A stretch of 16,895 bases of DNA. It comes from Rubrobacter sp. (lineage in GTDB: Bacteria; Actinomycetota; Rubrobacteria; Rubrobacterales; Rubrobacteraceae). Where the stretch lies: the NCBI GenBank assembly GCA_016781635.1, contig JADDPY010000039.1, positions 23,024 through 39,918 on the forward strand, read 5' to 3'. The first letter of the stretch is position 1. Each line of letters begins with the position of its first letter. Below are positions 1 to 7,797 of the stretch, piece after piece. The translations under genes and the position numbers were made by a program. The notes beneath the pieces were generated by a model. It was not told where the DNA came from. It did no database searches and worked only from the letters and a program-made list of their open reading frames with translations.

Positions 1-432
1 GAGGTGGACGGCCGCGACTACATCTTCCTCTCGCGGGAGGAGTTCGAGCGCTGGATCGAGGAGGAAAAGTTCCTCGAATGGGCCGAGTACTCGGGTAACC
101 TTTACGGGACGCCTGAGGCGAAGGTCGAGGAAGCGCTCGTCGAAGGGCACTCCATTATCCTGGAGATAGAGTTGCAGGGCGCGCGCAAGGTGCGCGAGAA
201 GCGGCCGGACGCGGTGATGGTCTTCGTCCGTGCGCCATCCTTGGAGGAGACCCGCAAGCGCCTCGAAGGCAGGGCGACCGAGGACACGGAGGCGCTCGAG
301 CTACGCATGACGACGGCCCTCGGTGAGGTCGAGGCCATGAGCGAGTTCGATCGTGAAGTGGTCAATGGGGACCGTGGACAGGCGCGAGAAGATATGATCA
401 GGACGATGAGAGAGATAATAGGAGGCAATTAG
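1..432 (+). CDS. gmk: Guanylate kinase, C-terminal part (5' end outside window)
   Basis: Guanylate kinase phosphorylates GMP to GDP with ATP in the cytoplasm. Only the last 143 residues are present; the frame is open from base 1, so the gene starts upstream, and the P-loop and roughly 55-60 N-terminal residues are missing. The visible part opens with EVDGRDYIF, the GMP-binding neighbourhood (RPGEVxGxxYxF in the family), then EYSGNLYGTP, which matches the family's Y-GNxYGT GMP contacts, then ILEIELQGARKVREK (family D/E-xxWQGA core). The lid arginines (RLEGRATED) and RMTTALGEVEAM follow. The GTG at base 4 is an internal valine, not a start. It begins the operon gmk-rpoZ-coaBC; its stop is one base before the rpoZ ATG, and the rpoZ ribosome binding site lies inside its last codons. 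Identification is firm. Confidence 0.95.
   Translation, partial: EVDGRDYIFLSREEFERWIEEEKFLEWAEYSGNLYGTPEAKVEEALVEGHSIILEIELQGARKVREKRPDAVMVFVRAPSLEETRKRLEGRATEDTEALELRMTTALGEVEAMSEFDREVVNGDRGQAREDMIRTMREIIGGN
420..425 (+). promoter_or_regulatory. Ribosome binding site of rpoZ
   Basis: AGGAGG lies 8 bases before the ATG at 434, inside the last codons of gmk. It is a near-perfect Shine-Dalgarno sequence, supports the rpoZ start, and implies that rpoZ is translated from the gmk transcript. Confidence 0.7.
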
Positions 433-433
433 C

Positions 434-889
434 ATGCTGAACGAGTTGAAGATAGATAACCTTCTGGGCAAGGTCGACTCGCGCTACGGCCTCGTCCTCG
501 CGGGGGCGCGACGTGCGCGTCAGATCAACGAGTATACGGCAACCCTCGGCCTGAACGACTCGCTCGGCATCCCGGGTCCGCAGGTCCACACCCGATCCCA
601 GCACTCCCTGAGCATAGCCTTCGAAGAGCTCCGAACCGGCAAGCTACAAGTCGGCTTCAAGAAGTCTCAGGAGGAGCTCGCCGAAGAGGTCGAGCAGCAG
701 GTCGGGGCCGCGGGCGGCGACGCTTTCGGCGTAAACGCCGGAATCCCCGGCACGGGCCCGATGGCCGGAGAAGACGCTCCGGAGGATGGCGATGACTCCC
801 CGGAGAGCGTCGATTCCCCGGAGGACGGTGGCGATACCGCTGCCCTGGAGAACGGTGTCGACGACCCGGATGGCGAAGGCGCCGCCTAG
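434..889 (+). CDS. rpoZ: RNA polymerase omega subunit with acidic C-terminal extension
   Basis: Omega is a small RNA polymerase subunit that helps fold and hold beta-prime during core assembly. Residues 1-80 match the family: IDNLLGKVDSRYGLVLAGA, then RRARQINEY and HSLSIAFEELRTGKL, which correspond to the conserved KVDSKYxLVxxAAKRARQIN and KPLxxALEEIxxGKI blocks. The protein has 151 residues; omega is usually about 70-110. The extra part starts near residue 80 with a short charged helix (EELAEEVEQQ) and ends in a low-complexity tail. Residues 111-151 carry 16 Asp/Glu and no Lys/Arg, with a repeated DSPE unit. The reading frame stays open and free of stops through the tail, so it is probably real coding sequence. 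The start has a strong ribosome binding site. Placement after gmk is the usual order. Confidence 0.95.
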   Translation: MLNELKIDNLLGKVDSRYGLVLAGARRARQINEYTATLGLNDSLGIPGPQVHTRSQHSLSIAFEELRTGKLQVGFKKSQEELAEEVEQQVGAAGGDAFGVNAGIPGTGPMAGEDAPEDGDDSPESVDSPEDGGDTAALENGVDDPDGEGAA

Positions 890-898
890 GTAGAACCC

Positions 899-911
899 GG
901 CGGTCTCCGCC
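899..911 (+). other. GC hairpin abutting the coaBC start
   Basis: GGCGG-TCT-CCGCC is a perfect 5-bp inverted repeat with a 3-base loop, ending on the base before the TTG start at 912. No Shine-Dalgarno sequence is visible between the rpoZ stop (889) and this start. The hairpin might limit initiation unless ribosomes finishing rpoZ open it (translational coupling). The function is inferred. Confidence 0.4.
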
Positions 912-2012
912 TTGATACTCCTCGCGGTCGGCCCCGGAATGGGTGCATTGCGCGCCCCCGGGATCGCCCAGGAGCTCGTTTCGGCCGGCCACGAGGTCGA
1001 GGTCGTACTCGAACCACGCACGGAACTCTTCGTCGGTCCGGCTGCTTTTGCAAGCGTTGCCCGCGTAGTTGCAGCGGCCTCCGCCCCTCCGGAAGCCATC
1101 GTTTTCGCTCCCGCGACCGCCGGTATCCTTGCCCGGCTCGCCCGGGGCATGGAGGGAGTGGCCTCCCATTTTTACGCCTCGGCGACGTGCCCGACCGTCG
1201 TCGCGCCCGAGATCGACGAGGGCACCGCTTCGCATCCGGCGGTCCGGGAGAACATCGCGTTGCTCGACGCGGACGGCGTCCGCATCGTGGGCGGTGCGGG
1301 GGAGGTTGCCTCGCCCGCTGAGGTAGCGGGCGCCGTGCTCAACGCGATAGATGGGCCGCTCACCGGGCTGAGGATTTTGATCACGGCCGGTGGGACGAGG
1401 GAGCCCATAGACCGGGTGCGAGTAGTCAGCAACCGCTCGTCGGGGAAGATGGGACGCGCCATCGCCCGCGAGGCTTGGCGGCGTGGAGCGGAGGTAACGG
1501 TGGTGGCGGCAAACGTCGAAGAGGCCGAGCCGGGGGTGCGTTGGGTCCCGGTCGAGACGTATGCGGAGCTGGAAGAGGCGACGATACGACTCGCGCGCGA
1601 GGTCGACGCGCTGGTGATGGCGGCGGCCGTTTCAGACTTCACACCGACCGAAGTCCACGAAGGAAAAATACGCCGCGGCGGGCGCAAGGAGTTGGATCTC
1701 AGGCTCGTCGCGACCGGGGACATACTCGAGGCCGTTCGCGGAAGGAACCCGAAGCTCTTTATGGTAGGATTCGCGGCGACGCATGGGAACCCCGTGCCCG
1801 ACGCACGCGAGAAGCTCGCGCGCAAGGGCGTGAACCTTATGGTGGGGAACGATGTCTCGCTTGCGGAGACCGGTTTTGGCTCCGACGACAACGAGGTTTA
1901 CATCGTGGGTCGGTCTGGCGAAGATTTCGTGCCCTTGGCGTCGAAGCGGGAGGTGGCCGGTCGCATACTGGACACTCTCGCTGCAAATATAGGCGAGGAA
2001 AGGGTGGGTTGA
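912..2012 (+). CDS. coaBC: CoaBC-type protein: intact phosphopantothenoylcysteine synthetase domain, degenerate decarboxylase domain
   Basis: CoaBC normally makes 4'-phosphopantothenoylcysteine (CoaB) and decarboxylates it (CoaC, FMN-dependent) in CoA synthesis. The C-terminal half (about residues 152-366) is a good Coa[17 protein letters not shown] (155-170), NRSSGKMG (174-181), [10 protein letters not shown] (236-245), GKIRRG (251-256), VGFAAT (285-290) and GNDV (312-315) with SDDNEVYIV. The N-terminal half keeps the flavodoxin-like outline ([25 protein letters not shown]), but the His-containing segment before APATA seems deleted, the PAMN motif reads PEID (99-102), and the Cys motif CGDxGxGRM is absent. 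Length is 366 against about 400-430. TTG 912 is the only usable start after the in-frame stop at 891. The stop overlaps a possible metK ATG at 2012. CoaB activity is likely; CoaC activity is doubtful. Confidence 0.85.
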   Translation: MILLAVGPGMGALRAPGIAQELVSAGHEVEVVLEPRTELFVGPAAFASVARVVAAASAPPEAIVFAPATAGILARLARGMEGVASHFYASATCPTVVAPEIDEGTASHPAVRENIALLDADGVRIVGGAGEVASPAEVAGAVLNAIDGPLTGLRILITAGGTREPIDRVRVVSNRSSGKMGRAIAREAWRRGAEVTVVAANVEEAEPGVRWVPVETYAELEEATIRLAREVDALVMAAAVSDFTPTEVHEGKIRRGGRKELDLRLVATGDILEAVRGRNPKLFMVGFAATHGNPVPDAREKLARKGVNLMVGNDVSLAETGFGSDDNEVYIVGRSGEDFVPLASKREVAGRILDTLAANIGEERVG

Positions 2013-2062
2013 TGGCTGAGAGGACGGTACTAAGGGCGTCGAAAGAGGATGGCGGAGCCAAC

Positions 2063-3256
<1,194 letters not shown>

Positions 3257-5557
3257 TTGACGGGCCCCACTACGACCTCCGCCCGTCGGCGGGGCCCAAC
3301 ACATAGGGAACAGGGACGGGTCGCCAGGGTCAGCCTGCTGATCCCGTCCCATTCCCTGCCGCCCCTCGATTATCTGGTGCCCGGGCACCTCACCGGTGAG
3401 GTGCGGGTGGGGGCGGCCGTGACGGTCCCCCTTTCAGGCTACGGACGGGTAGGAATCGTGGTCGGCTTCGGGGGCTCGGCAGACGGCCGGGCACTCGAGA
3501 AGGTCCGGACCGTGGTCCGCTCACTCTCCCTTCCCTCCGGGGTGGTAAAGCTCTGCGGCTGGGCCTCCATGGCCTCCGCACAGCCGCTACCAACGGTCCT
3601 TCAGGTGGCGCTCCCGCCCGGCACCAGGCTCGCCTACGAGGTGATCCGCCCCGCCCCGGACTGGCCCTGGAAAGCCGGAGACCAGGTAACGAGGACTGAG
3701 CTCCGCCGTACTCTAGGGCCCGCGGCCTCCAGGACCGCGGAGGTCGAAGGCAGGATCTCCCTCTCACCGGTCCATCCGGAACGACGGATGGTCGAGTGGG
3801 CCGTAGCTTCCGGTGACGAAGACGCGAGCCCCCCGCAGAGGGCAACCCGGCAGCGCGAGCTTCTTCGGGCTCTCGAAGAGCACGCGAGCGGCCTGCCTGC
3901 CAGAGAACTGCTTCGCATGACCGGTGCCGGGCGAGGACCTTTAAATCAACTCGTGCGGCGCGGCGCGCTCCGGCTCACAGCAAGACCGGACGGGGCCCCG
4001 ATCTCCTACACCCGAGGGTCCGGGGTGGATCTGGACGGGTACCGTGAGGGGGCAGAGCGGGCACTGAAGGCGGGAGGGTCGTGGGTGTGGCGCACCTCGA
4101 CCGACGAGGGTCCGGTGGTGGCGGCGGCCATCGCGCGGCTCGCGGTCAGGCGCGGCGGTCAGATCCTGGTGCTCGCGCCTGACGTCGGGTGCGTCGATTG
4201 GCTGGTGCGGGATCTCGTGCGCCTGCTCCCCGCCGGGTTGACGGTCTCCCCCTACCACGGCTCCCTGGGGCGAGAACGCGCCACGGCGTACGAGGCGGCG
4301 CGGAGCGGCGAGGTCGACGTACTCGTCGGGACCCGGACAGCGGCCCTCGTCCCCTTGGCTTCCTTGGGTGCCATCTGCGTGGTCGACGAGCCGAACGAGG
4401 ACCACCGGGCGTCCCGGGACCACAAGGGGCTCCACGTCCACGCCCGCGAGCTCGCCATGGCACGAGCCCGGATCGAAGGAGCCGCCGCGATCTTCCTCTC
4501 CCCGACCCCCTCGCTCAGGCTGTACGCGCCGGAGAGCGGTGCGCGTCGCTTGTCCCCTCGTCTCCCGGTGCGATGGCCTTCTATAGGGGTCGTGGACATG
4601 CGCGGGACGGGGGCGTCGTTGAGCTCATCCCTGATCGACGGCTGTCGCGAGATGGTCCGGTCGGGTGGAAGGGTCGGCGTCGTGGTCAACCGGCGCGGCC
4701 TCGCCACCAGCGTCTCTTGCAGGCATTGCGGGCACGTGGTGTGTTGTCCCTCCTGCGATCGCCCTCTCGCCCTTCGAAGTGAACCTGAAACCGATCCTGG
4801 CGCCGCTTCGAACAATGGTGTACCGAAGGGTGCCTTAGTATGTAGCGGGTGCTGGCGGCGCGAGAAATCCCCCGACTCATGCCCTGCCTGTGGCTCGGAG
4901 CGCCTCAGGGCAGTAGGGCTTGCCGCCGAGGGGGTGCGAGATTCCCTCGCCGAGGCCCTTGGGGTAGAGGTTGGATTAGTTGCGGCCGAGAATCGGGAGA
5001 GCGAGGGTACGAGGATCGTGGTCGGTACGCCCCGGCTGGTCCTTCGCGAGGGGTGGGACATGGTCGCCATCCCGGACGCGGACGCGTTTTTCTCCGGGTA
5101 CCTCTCAACCGAGAAAGGGTTCAGGGTGATATACCGGGCGGCCGAAGCGAGCCGGGAGAGGCTGCTCGTTCAGACACGCTCGCCGGGGCATCCCGCCCTT
5201 TTGGCGGCGCTCCGTAGCGACTACGAATCCTTTGTCGCCACGGAACTGCCAGGGCGCCAGGCTCTAGGTTATACGCCCTACGGCCACGTCGCGGAGATCT
5301 CGCTGACGGGGCCCGAGGGGGAGGTGCGACGTGCGGTAGAATCAAAGCTGAGGCCGGCCCTTGGGCCGGATGTGAAGGCGACGGAGATCATGCCGCTACC
5401 GTCCGGGCCCGACGGAGGACGCATCTCGTGGCGGCTGCTTTTGAGAGGGCGCGTCCGCACAGAGGTGGCGTCGGCCGCGGCGATCGTCGCGAGGTCGGCG
5501 GCCGGGACCGGCGGCAAACTCCGGGCGCGGATCGAGATGGACCCCGAGGAGGTTTAA
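3257..5557 (+). CDS. priA: Primosomal protein N' (PriA), helicase-inactive actinobacterial type
   Basis: PriA recognises abandoned replication forks and reloads the replisome. The N-terminal 3'-DNA-binding domain is recognisable (ARVSLLIPSHSLPPLDYLVP, 23-42; VGAAVTVPLSGYGRVGIVVG, 51-70). Two zinc-binding clusters follow: Cys 488, 491, 497, 500 and Cys 529, 532, 542, 545 (with an extra Cys 496), then the usual SERLRAVGLAAEGV block and a C-terminal domain (GYTPYGHVAEISL). The Walker A site, GVTGSGKTEVY in helicase-active PriA, is replaced by TSTDEGPVVAAAI (280-292), and the DEEH box reads DEPNED (377-382). Actinobacterial PriA is known to lack detectable helicase motifs, so this is lineage-typical and not decay. 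The start is TTG, immediately after the metK stop with zero spacing and no clear ribosome binding site, suggesting translational coupling. Length is 766 residues. Confidence 0.9.
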   Translation: MTGPTTTSARRRGPTHREQGRVARVSLLIPSHSLPPLDYLVPGHLTGEVRVGAAVTVPLSGYGRVGIVVGFGGSADGRALEKVRTVVRSLSLPSGVVKLCGWASMASAQPLPTVLQVALPPGTRLAYEVIRPAPDWPWKAGDQVTRTELRRTLGPAASRTAEVEGRISLSPVHPERRMVEWAVASGDEDASPPQRATRQRELLRALEEHASGLPARELLRMTGAGRGPLNQLVRRGALRLTARPDGAPISYTRGSGVDLDGYREGAERALKAGGSWVWRTSTDEGPVVAAAIARLAVRRGGQILVLAPDVGCVDWLVRDLVRLLPAGLTVSPYHGSLGRERATAYEAARSGEVDVLVGTRTAALVPLASLGAICVVDEPNEDHRASRDHKGLHVHARELAMARARIEGAAAIFLSPTPSLRLYAPESGARRLSPRLPVRWPSIGVVDMRGTGASLSSSLIDGCREMVRSGGRVGVVVNRRGLATSVSCRHCGHVVCCPSCDRPLALRSEPETDPGAASNNGVPKGALVCSGCWRREKSPDSCPACGSERLRAVGLAAEGVRDSLAEALGVEVGLVAAENRESEGTRIVVGTPRLVLREGWDMVAIPDADAFFSGYLSTEKGFRVIYRAAEASRERLLVQTRSPGHPALLAALRSDYESFVATELPGRQALGYTPYGHVAEISLTGPEGEVRRAVESKLRPALGPDVKATEIMPLPSGPDGGRISWRLLLRGRVRTEVASAAAIVARSAAGTGGKLRARIEMDPEEV
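5546..5552 (+). promoter_or_regulatory. Ribosome binding site of def
   Basis: GAGGAGG sits in the last priA codons, 8 bases before the def ATG at 5561. It supports that start and co-translation with priA. Confidence 0.65.
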
Positions 5558-5560
5558 ACC

Positions 5561-6070
5561 ATGGCACATGAGATCAGGACGTTCGGCGACCCCGTGTTGA
5601 AGTCGAGGGCGACGCCGGTCAAGGAGTTCGACGAGTCCTTAGGGAAGCTCGCCGAGGAGATGCTGAAGATCATGCGCGAGAACGACGGCGTCGGGCTTGC
5701 GGCCAACCAGATCGGACGCCTCAAGCGTATCCTCGTCGCAGCATACGAGGACGAAGGCGGCGAGATGAAGGAGTTCGTCATCGTCAACCCGAAGATACAG
5801 GAGCGCTCCGAGGAGTCCGAGAAGGACGTGGAGGGTTGTCTCTCTCTACCCGGAATGAGGATGGAGGTCGAGAGGCCGACGGCGGTCACGGTCACGGGAC
5901 AGGACCCGTCGGGTGAGCCTCTGCGGGTGGAAGCTGAGGGCCTCCTCGCGCGAATCTTCCAGCACGAGATCGACCACCTCGACGGCGTCCTCATCCTGGA
6001 CCGCACCGACCGCGAATCGCGCAAGCAAGCCCTGCGCGAGATGCGCGAGCGCCAGCTCGCGCGCGGCTAA
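5561..6070 (+). CDS. def: Peptide deformylase
   Basis: Removes the formyl group from the N-terminal methionine of new proteins, using a bound metal ion (Fe2+ in the family). All three diagnostic motifs are present: GVGLAANQ (43-50), EGCLSLPG (91-98) with the metal ligand Cys93, and HEIDHLDG (135-142) with ligands His135 and His139 and catalytic Glu136. Length is 169 residues, normal for the family. It starts 3 bases after the priA stop. The downstream neighbour fmt adds the formyl group that Def removes, and def-fmt pairing is very common in bacteria. Confidence 0.97.
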   Translation: MAHEIRTFGDPVLKSRATPVKEFDESLGKLAEEMLKIMRENDGVGLAANQIGRLKRILVAAYEDEGGEMKEFVIVNPKIQERSEESEKDVEGCLSLPGMRMEVERPTAVTVTGQDPSGEPLRVEAEGLLARIFQHEIDHLDGVLILDRTDRESRKQALREMRERQLARG

Positions 6071-6090
6071 AAGCCCCGGCGCATCGCTTC

Positions 6091-7011
6091 ATGAAGCTAG
6101 CGTTCGCCGGTACCCCGGGCTTCGCCGCGACGGTTCTCCGGGGCATATTGGACTCCGAACACGAGGTAGGACTCGTGATCTCCCAGCCCGACCGGCCCCG
6201 AGGACGGGGCCGTAAGGTAACCAGGAGCCCTGTCGCAGAGCTCGCGACCGAGGCGGGCCTCCCCCTGAAGCAGCCTGCCCGCATAAGCGAGGTAGCCGAT
6301 GAGATCTCCACACACGACGCCCTCGTAGTCGCCGCCTACGGGCAGATCCTGCGTGCCGATACGCTCTACGCAGCACGGTTGGGGGCATGGAACGTTCATG
6401 CCTCCATCCTTCCCCGATACCGCGGTGCCGCCCCCATCGAGCGTACCATCATGGCGGGGGAGAGGGAGACCGGTGTTTCGTTTATGCAAATGGACGCAGG
6501 CCTCGACACCGGACCGTTCGCCCTGCAACTCCGTACGCCCATCCCGCCCGAGATGACCGGGGGTGAGCTTACAGACACTCTCGCCAGGCTTGGAGCTAAA
6601 GCTGTAGTAGAGGGTATGTCTAAACTTTCAAAAAATTCGCTAACCCTTATCGAACAGGATAGCGAACGGGCCACCTACGCGCCTAAACTCGGGAATGAGG
6701 AGAGGGTCATAAAGTGGGGTGAGAACGTGCAGAACGTGCACGATCTGGTCCGCGCCCTCACACCACATATAGGCGCGCGTGCCCACCATCCGGATTGGTC
6801 TGGTCCCGTAAAAGTGCTCCGCTCCAGAATCTCGGAAAAAAACGTCCGTAACCAGGATCCCGGATCGATTTTACCTGCAAATGATCGCATCATGGTGGCA
6901 TGTGGTGAGGGGATTTTGGAGATCCTGGAGCTGCAAACACCGGGCTCGAAGGTGCTTTCTGCCGTCGATTTTTTGCGTGGGAGGCGGCTGGAGGGCTCGT
7001 TTTCGCCCTGA
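6091..7011 (+). CDS. fmt: Methionyl-tRNA formyltransferase
   Basis: Transfers a formyl group from 10-formyltetrahydrofolate to Met-tRNA for initiation. Residues 1-190 form the catalytic Rossmann-like domain: KLAFAGTPGFAA (2-13), the catalytic Asn101 and His103 in NVHASILPRYRGAAPIE (101-117), and the catalytic Asp139 in MDAGLDTGP (134-142). The C-terminal tRNA-binding domain covers about 200-306 (TYAPKL at 195-200, then GSI and LQTPGSKVL). Length is 306 residues against about 310 in the family. The start is 20 bases after the def stop; the ribosome binding site is weak. Bases 6591-6660 are only about 39% G+C, far below the surroundings, though the frame and family similarity continue. It is the last gene of the housekeeping run; a gap of about 240 bases without a recognised start follows. 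Confidence 0.96.
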   Translation: MKLAFAGTPGFAATVLRGILDSEHEVGLVISQPDRPRGRGRKVTRSPVAELATEAGLPLKQPARISEVADEISTHDALVVAAYGQILRADTLYAARLGAWNVHASILPRYRGAAPIERTIMAGERETGVSFMQMDAGLDTGPFALQLRTPIPPEMTGGELTDTLARLGAKAVVEGMSKLSKNSLTLIEQDSERATYAPKLGNEERVIKWGENVQNVHDLVRALTPHIGARAHHPDWSGPVKVLRSRISEKNVRNQDPGSILPANDRIMVACGEGILEILELQTPGSKVLSAVDFLRGRRLEGSFSP

Positions 7012-7016
7012 CGGGA

Positions 7017-7030
7017 CACTACTTGTAGTG
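7017..7030. promoter_or_regulatory. Possible operator palindrome
   Basis: CACTAC-TT-GTAGTG is a perfect inverted repeat of 6-base arms around two bases, 5 bases after the fmt stop. The 2-base centre is too short for a hairpin loop without opening pairs, and no T-run follows, so a protein-binding site fits better than a terminator. No known regulator motif is recognised. Confidence 0.3.
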
Positions 7031-7124
7031 GGTGCCTTATTGTACGCACTCACCATGTAGAGATAGGCGCGAGCGGCATGCCTGGATGCTAGAATGCCAC
7101 GCATGGTCCACCCAAGCAGGTCGG

Positions 7125-7131
7125 AGAGGAG
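7125..7131 (+). promoter_or_regulatory. Strong Shine-Dalgarno sequence before an in-frame ATA
   Basis: AGAGGAG lies 6 bases before ATA at 7138, which is in frame with the acyltransferase-like gene and followed by ACC GAG CCT. This would be an ordinary start site if the codon were ATG. It is the best evidence that translation of the downstream gene begins, or once began, at 7138. Confidence 0.45.
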
Positions 7132-7137
7132 AGCGAG

Positions 7138-7251
7138 ATAACCGAGCCTGGAGCACGTACTGGCATACCTCAACCGCAAGTTCAGGTACAAGAAATTGGC
7201 CTCGAGGACGGCGTCAGGGTAGCCATCATTGGGGCCGGTGGTTACGGTCGT
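7138..7251 (+). other. In-frame 5' coding extension of the acyltransferase-like gene without a normal start codon
   Basis: The frame of the gene ending at 7797 is open back to a stop at 7090. Translated, bases 7213-7251 give VRVAIIGAGGYGR, continuing into LALDVL: the nucleotide-binding-like strand and GxGGxG loop with which the NeuD/PglD family begins. No ATG, GTG, TTG or CTG occurs in frame between 7093 and 7251. Starting at ATA 7138 would give 219 residues, the family's usual size, whereas TTG 7252 cuts off the glycine loop. Either a non-standard start, a start-codon mutation or a base error is needed. Confidence 0.6.
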
Positions 7252-7797
7252 TTGGCGCTCGATGTGCTGATAGCGTCGGGCTTTGAGTCTCTCGTGCTTG
7301 GGTTCTACGACGACGCTCACGCTGCGCTTCCGGCTCAGGTTAGGGGTTTCCCGGTGCTTGGGGACGTGAGCATGTTGAAGAGCATGCTTTCCATCGAGGA
7401 GGTGCACGTGATTGTTGCCGTTACGGACAACAGGGCGCGGCTCAGGATCGCGAACTCGGTGCGTGCGTTGGGGGCGAGCTTCCTCACGGCTATCCACCCC
7501 ATGGCTTATGTCTCGTCGGAGTCGAGGCTTGGGGACGGTACCGTCGTGGCGGCGGGTGCGGTGCTGCACCCCGATGTGTTCGTCGGGAGCCACTGCTACG
7601 TCGGGCCGAGGTCCGTGATCGACCGCGACGCGATGGTCGGGGCCGGGGCTTGGCTTTCGGCGGGTTCGGTCGTCGGGCCGGCGGCGCGGGTTGGGGTGCG
7701 GGCCGTAATCGGGCAGAACGCGAGCGTGGGGCGCAGGGCGGTTGTGGAGGAGGATGTAGAGGTCGGGCCGCTCGGTTCGGTGGAGGGCGAGGCGTGA
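7252..7797 (+). CDS. NeuD/PglD-like sugar O- or N-acyltransferase (left-handed beta-helix), start unresolved
   Basis: Family members acetylate sugar nucleotides or sialic acid using acetyl-CoA. The coordinates use TTG 7252, the only conventional start; coding similarity clearly extends upstream (see 7138-7251). Counting from 7252, residues 1-80 are the PglD-type N-terminal alpha/beta domain (FYDD, GFPVLGD, VHVIVAVTDN), then AIHPMAYVSSES and hexapeptide repeats from about 90 to 172 (LGDGTVVAAGAVLHPDVFVG, VGPAARVGVRAVIGQNASVG). The family's catalytic His in the IDHD/IEHE turn is Arg125 here (IDRD), and the second conserved His region reads GAWLSAG. The usual C-terminal block after the helix (VxGVPAK) is missing. 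Activity is therefore uncertain. Its stop overlaps the pilD GTG by 3 bases, so a role in pilin or surface glycan modification is plausible but inferred. Confidence 0.8.
   Translation: MALDVLIASGFESLVLGFYDDAHAALPAQVRGFPVLGDVSMLKSMLSIEEVHVIVAVTDNRARLRIANSVRALGASFLTAIHPMAYVSSESRLGDGTVVAAGAVLHPDVFVGSHCYVGPRSVIDRDAMVGAGAWLSAGSVVGPAARVGVRAVIGQNASVGRRAVVEEDVEVGPLGSVEGEA

Larger units (their letters stand above)
7012..7137. other. Gap between fmt and the pilus cluster
   Basis: This stretch is visibly lower in G+C than the flanking genes. It holds a palindrome at 7017-7030, a GGCATGCC palindrome at 7075-7082, and most of a 12-codon open frame starting at 7103. I found no convincing -35/-10 pair and no T-tailed terminator, although this is where the housekeeping run should end and the pilus cluster begin. 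Confidence 0.5.

Noticed and set aside
1475..2011. Upstream in-frame extension of metK inside coaBC
   Set aside because: The Arg/Gly-rich translation is unlike any MetK N-terminus and overlaps the conserved CoaB domain.
2013..2062. SAM riboswitch before metK
   Set aside because: Only 50 bases separate the genes and no conserved helices were seen.
4252..5070. 272-codon minus-strand open frame over priA
   Set aside because: Ser/Arg-rich translation typical of shadows of GC-rich genes; priA is conserved on the other strand.
6871..7593. 240-codon minus-strand open frame across the fmt-pilus gap
   Set aside because: Covers the gap but also the conserved ends of fmt and the acyltransferase-like gene; the translation shows no domain. 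Considered because the gap is otherwise empty.
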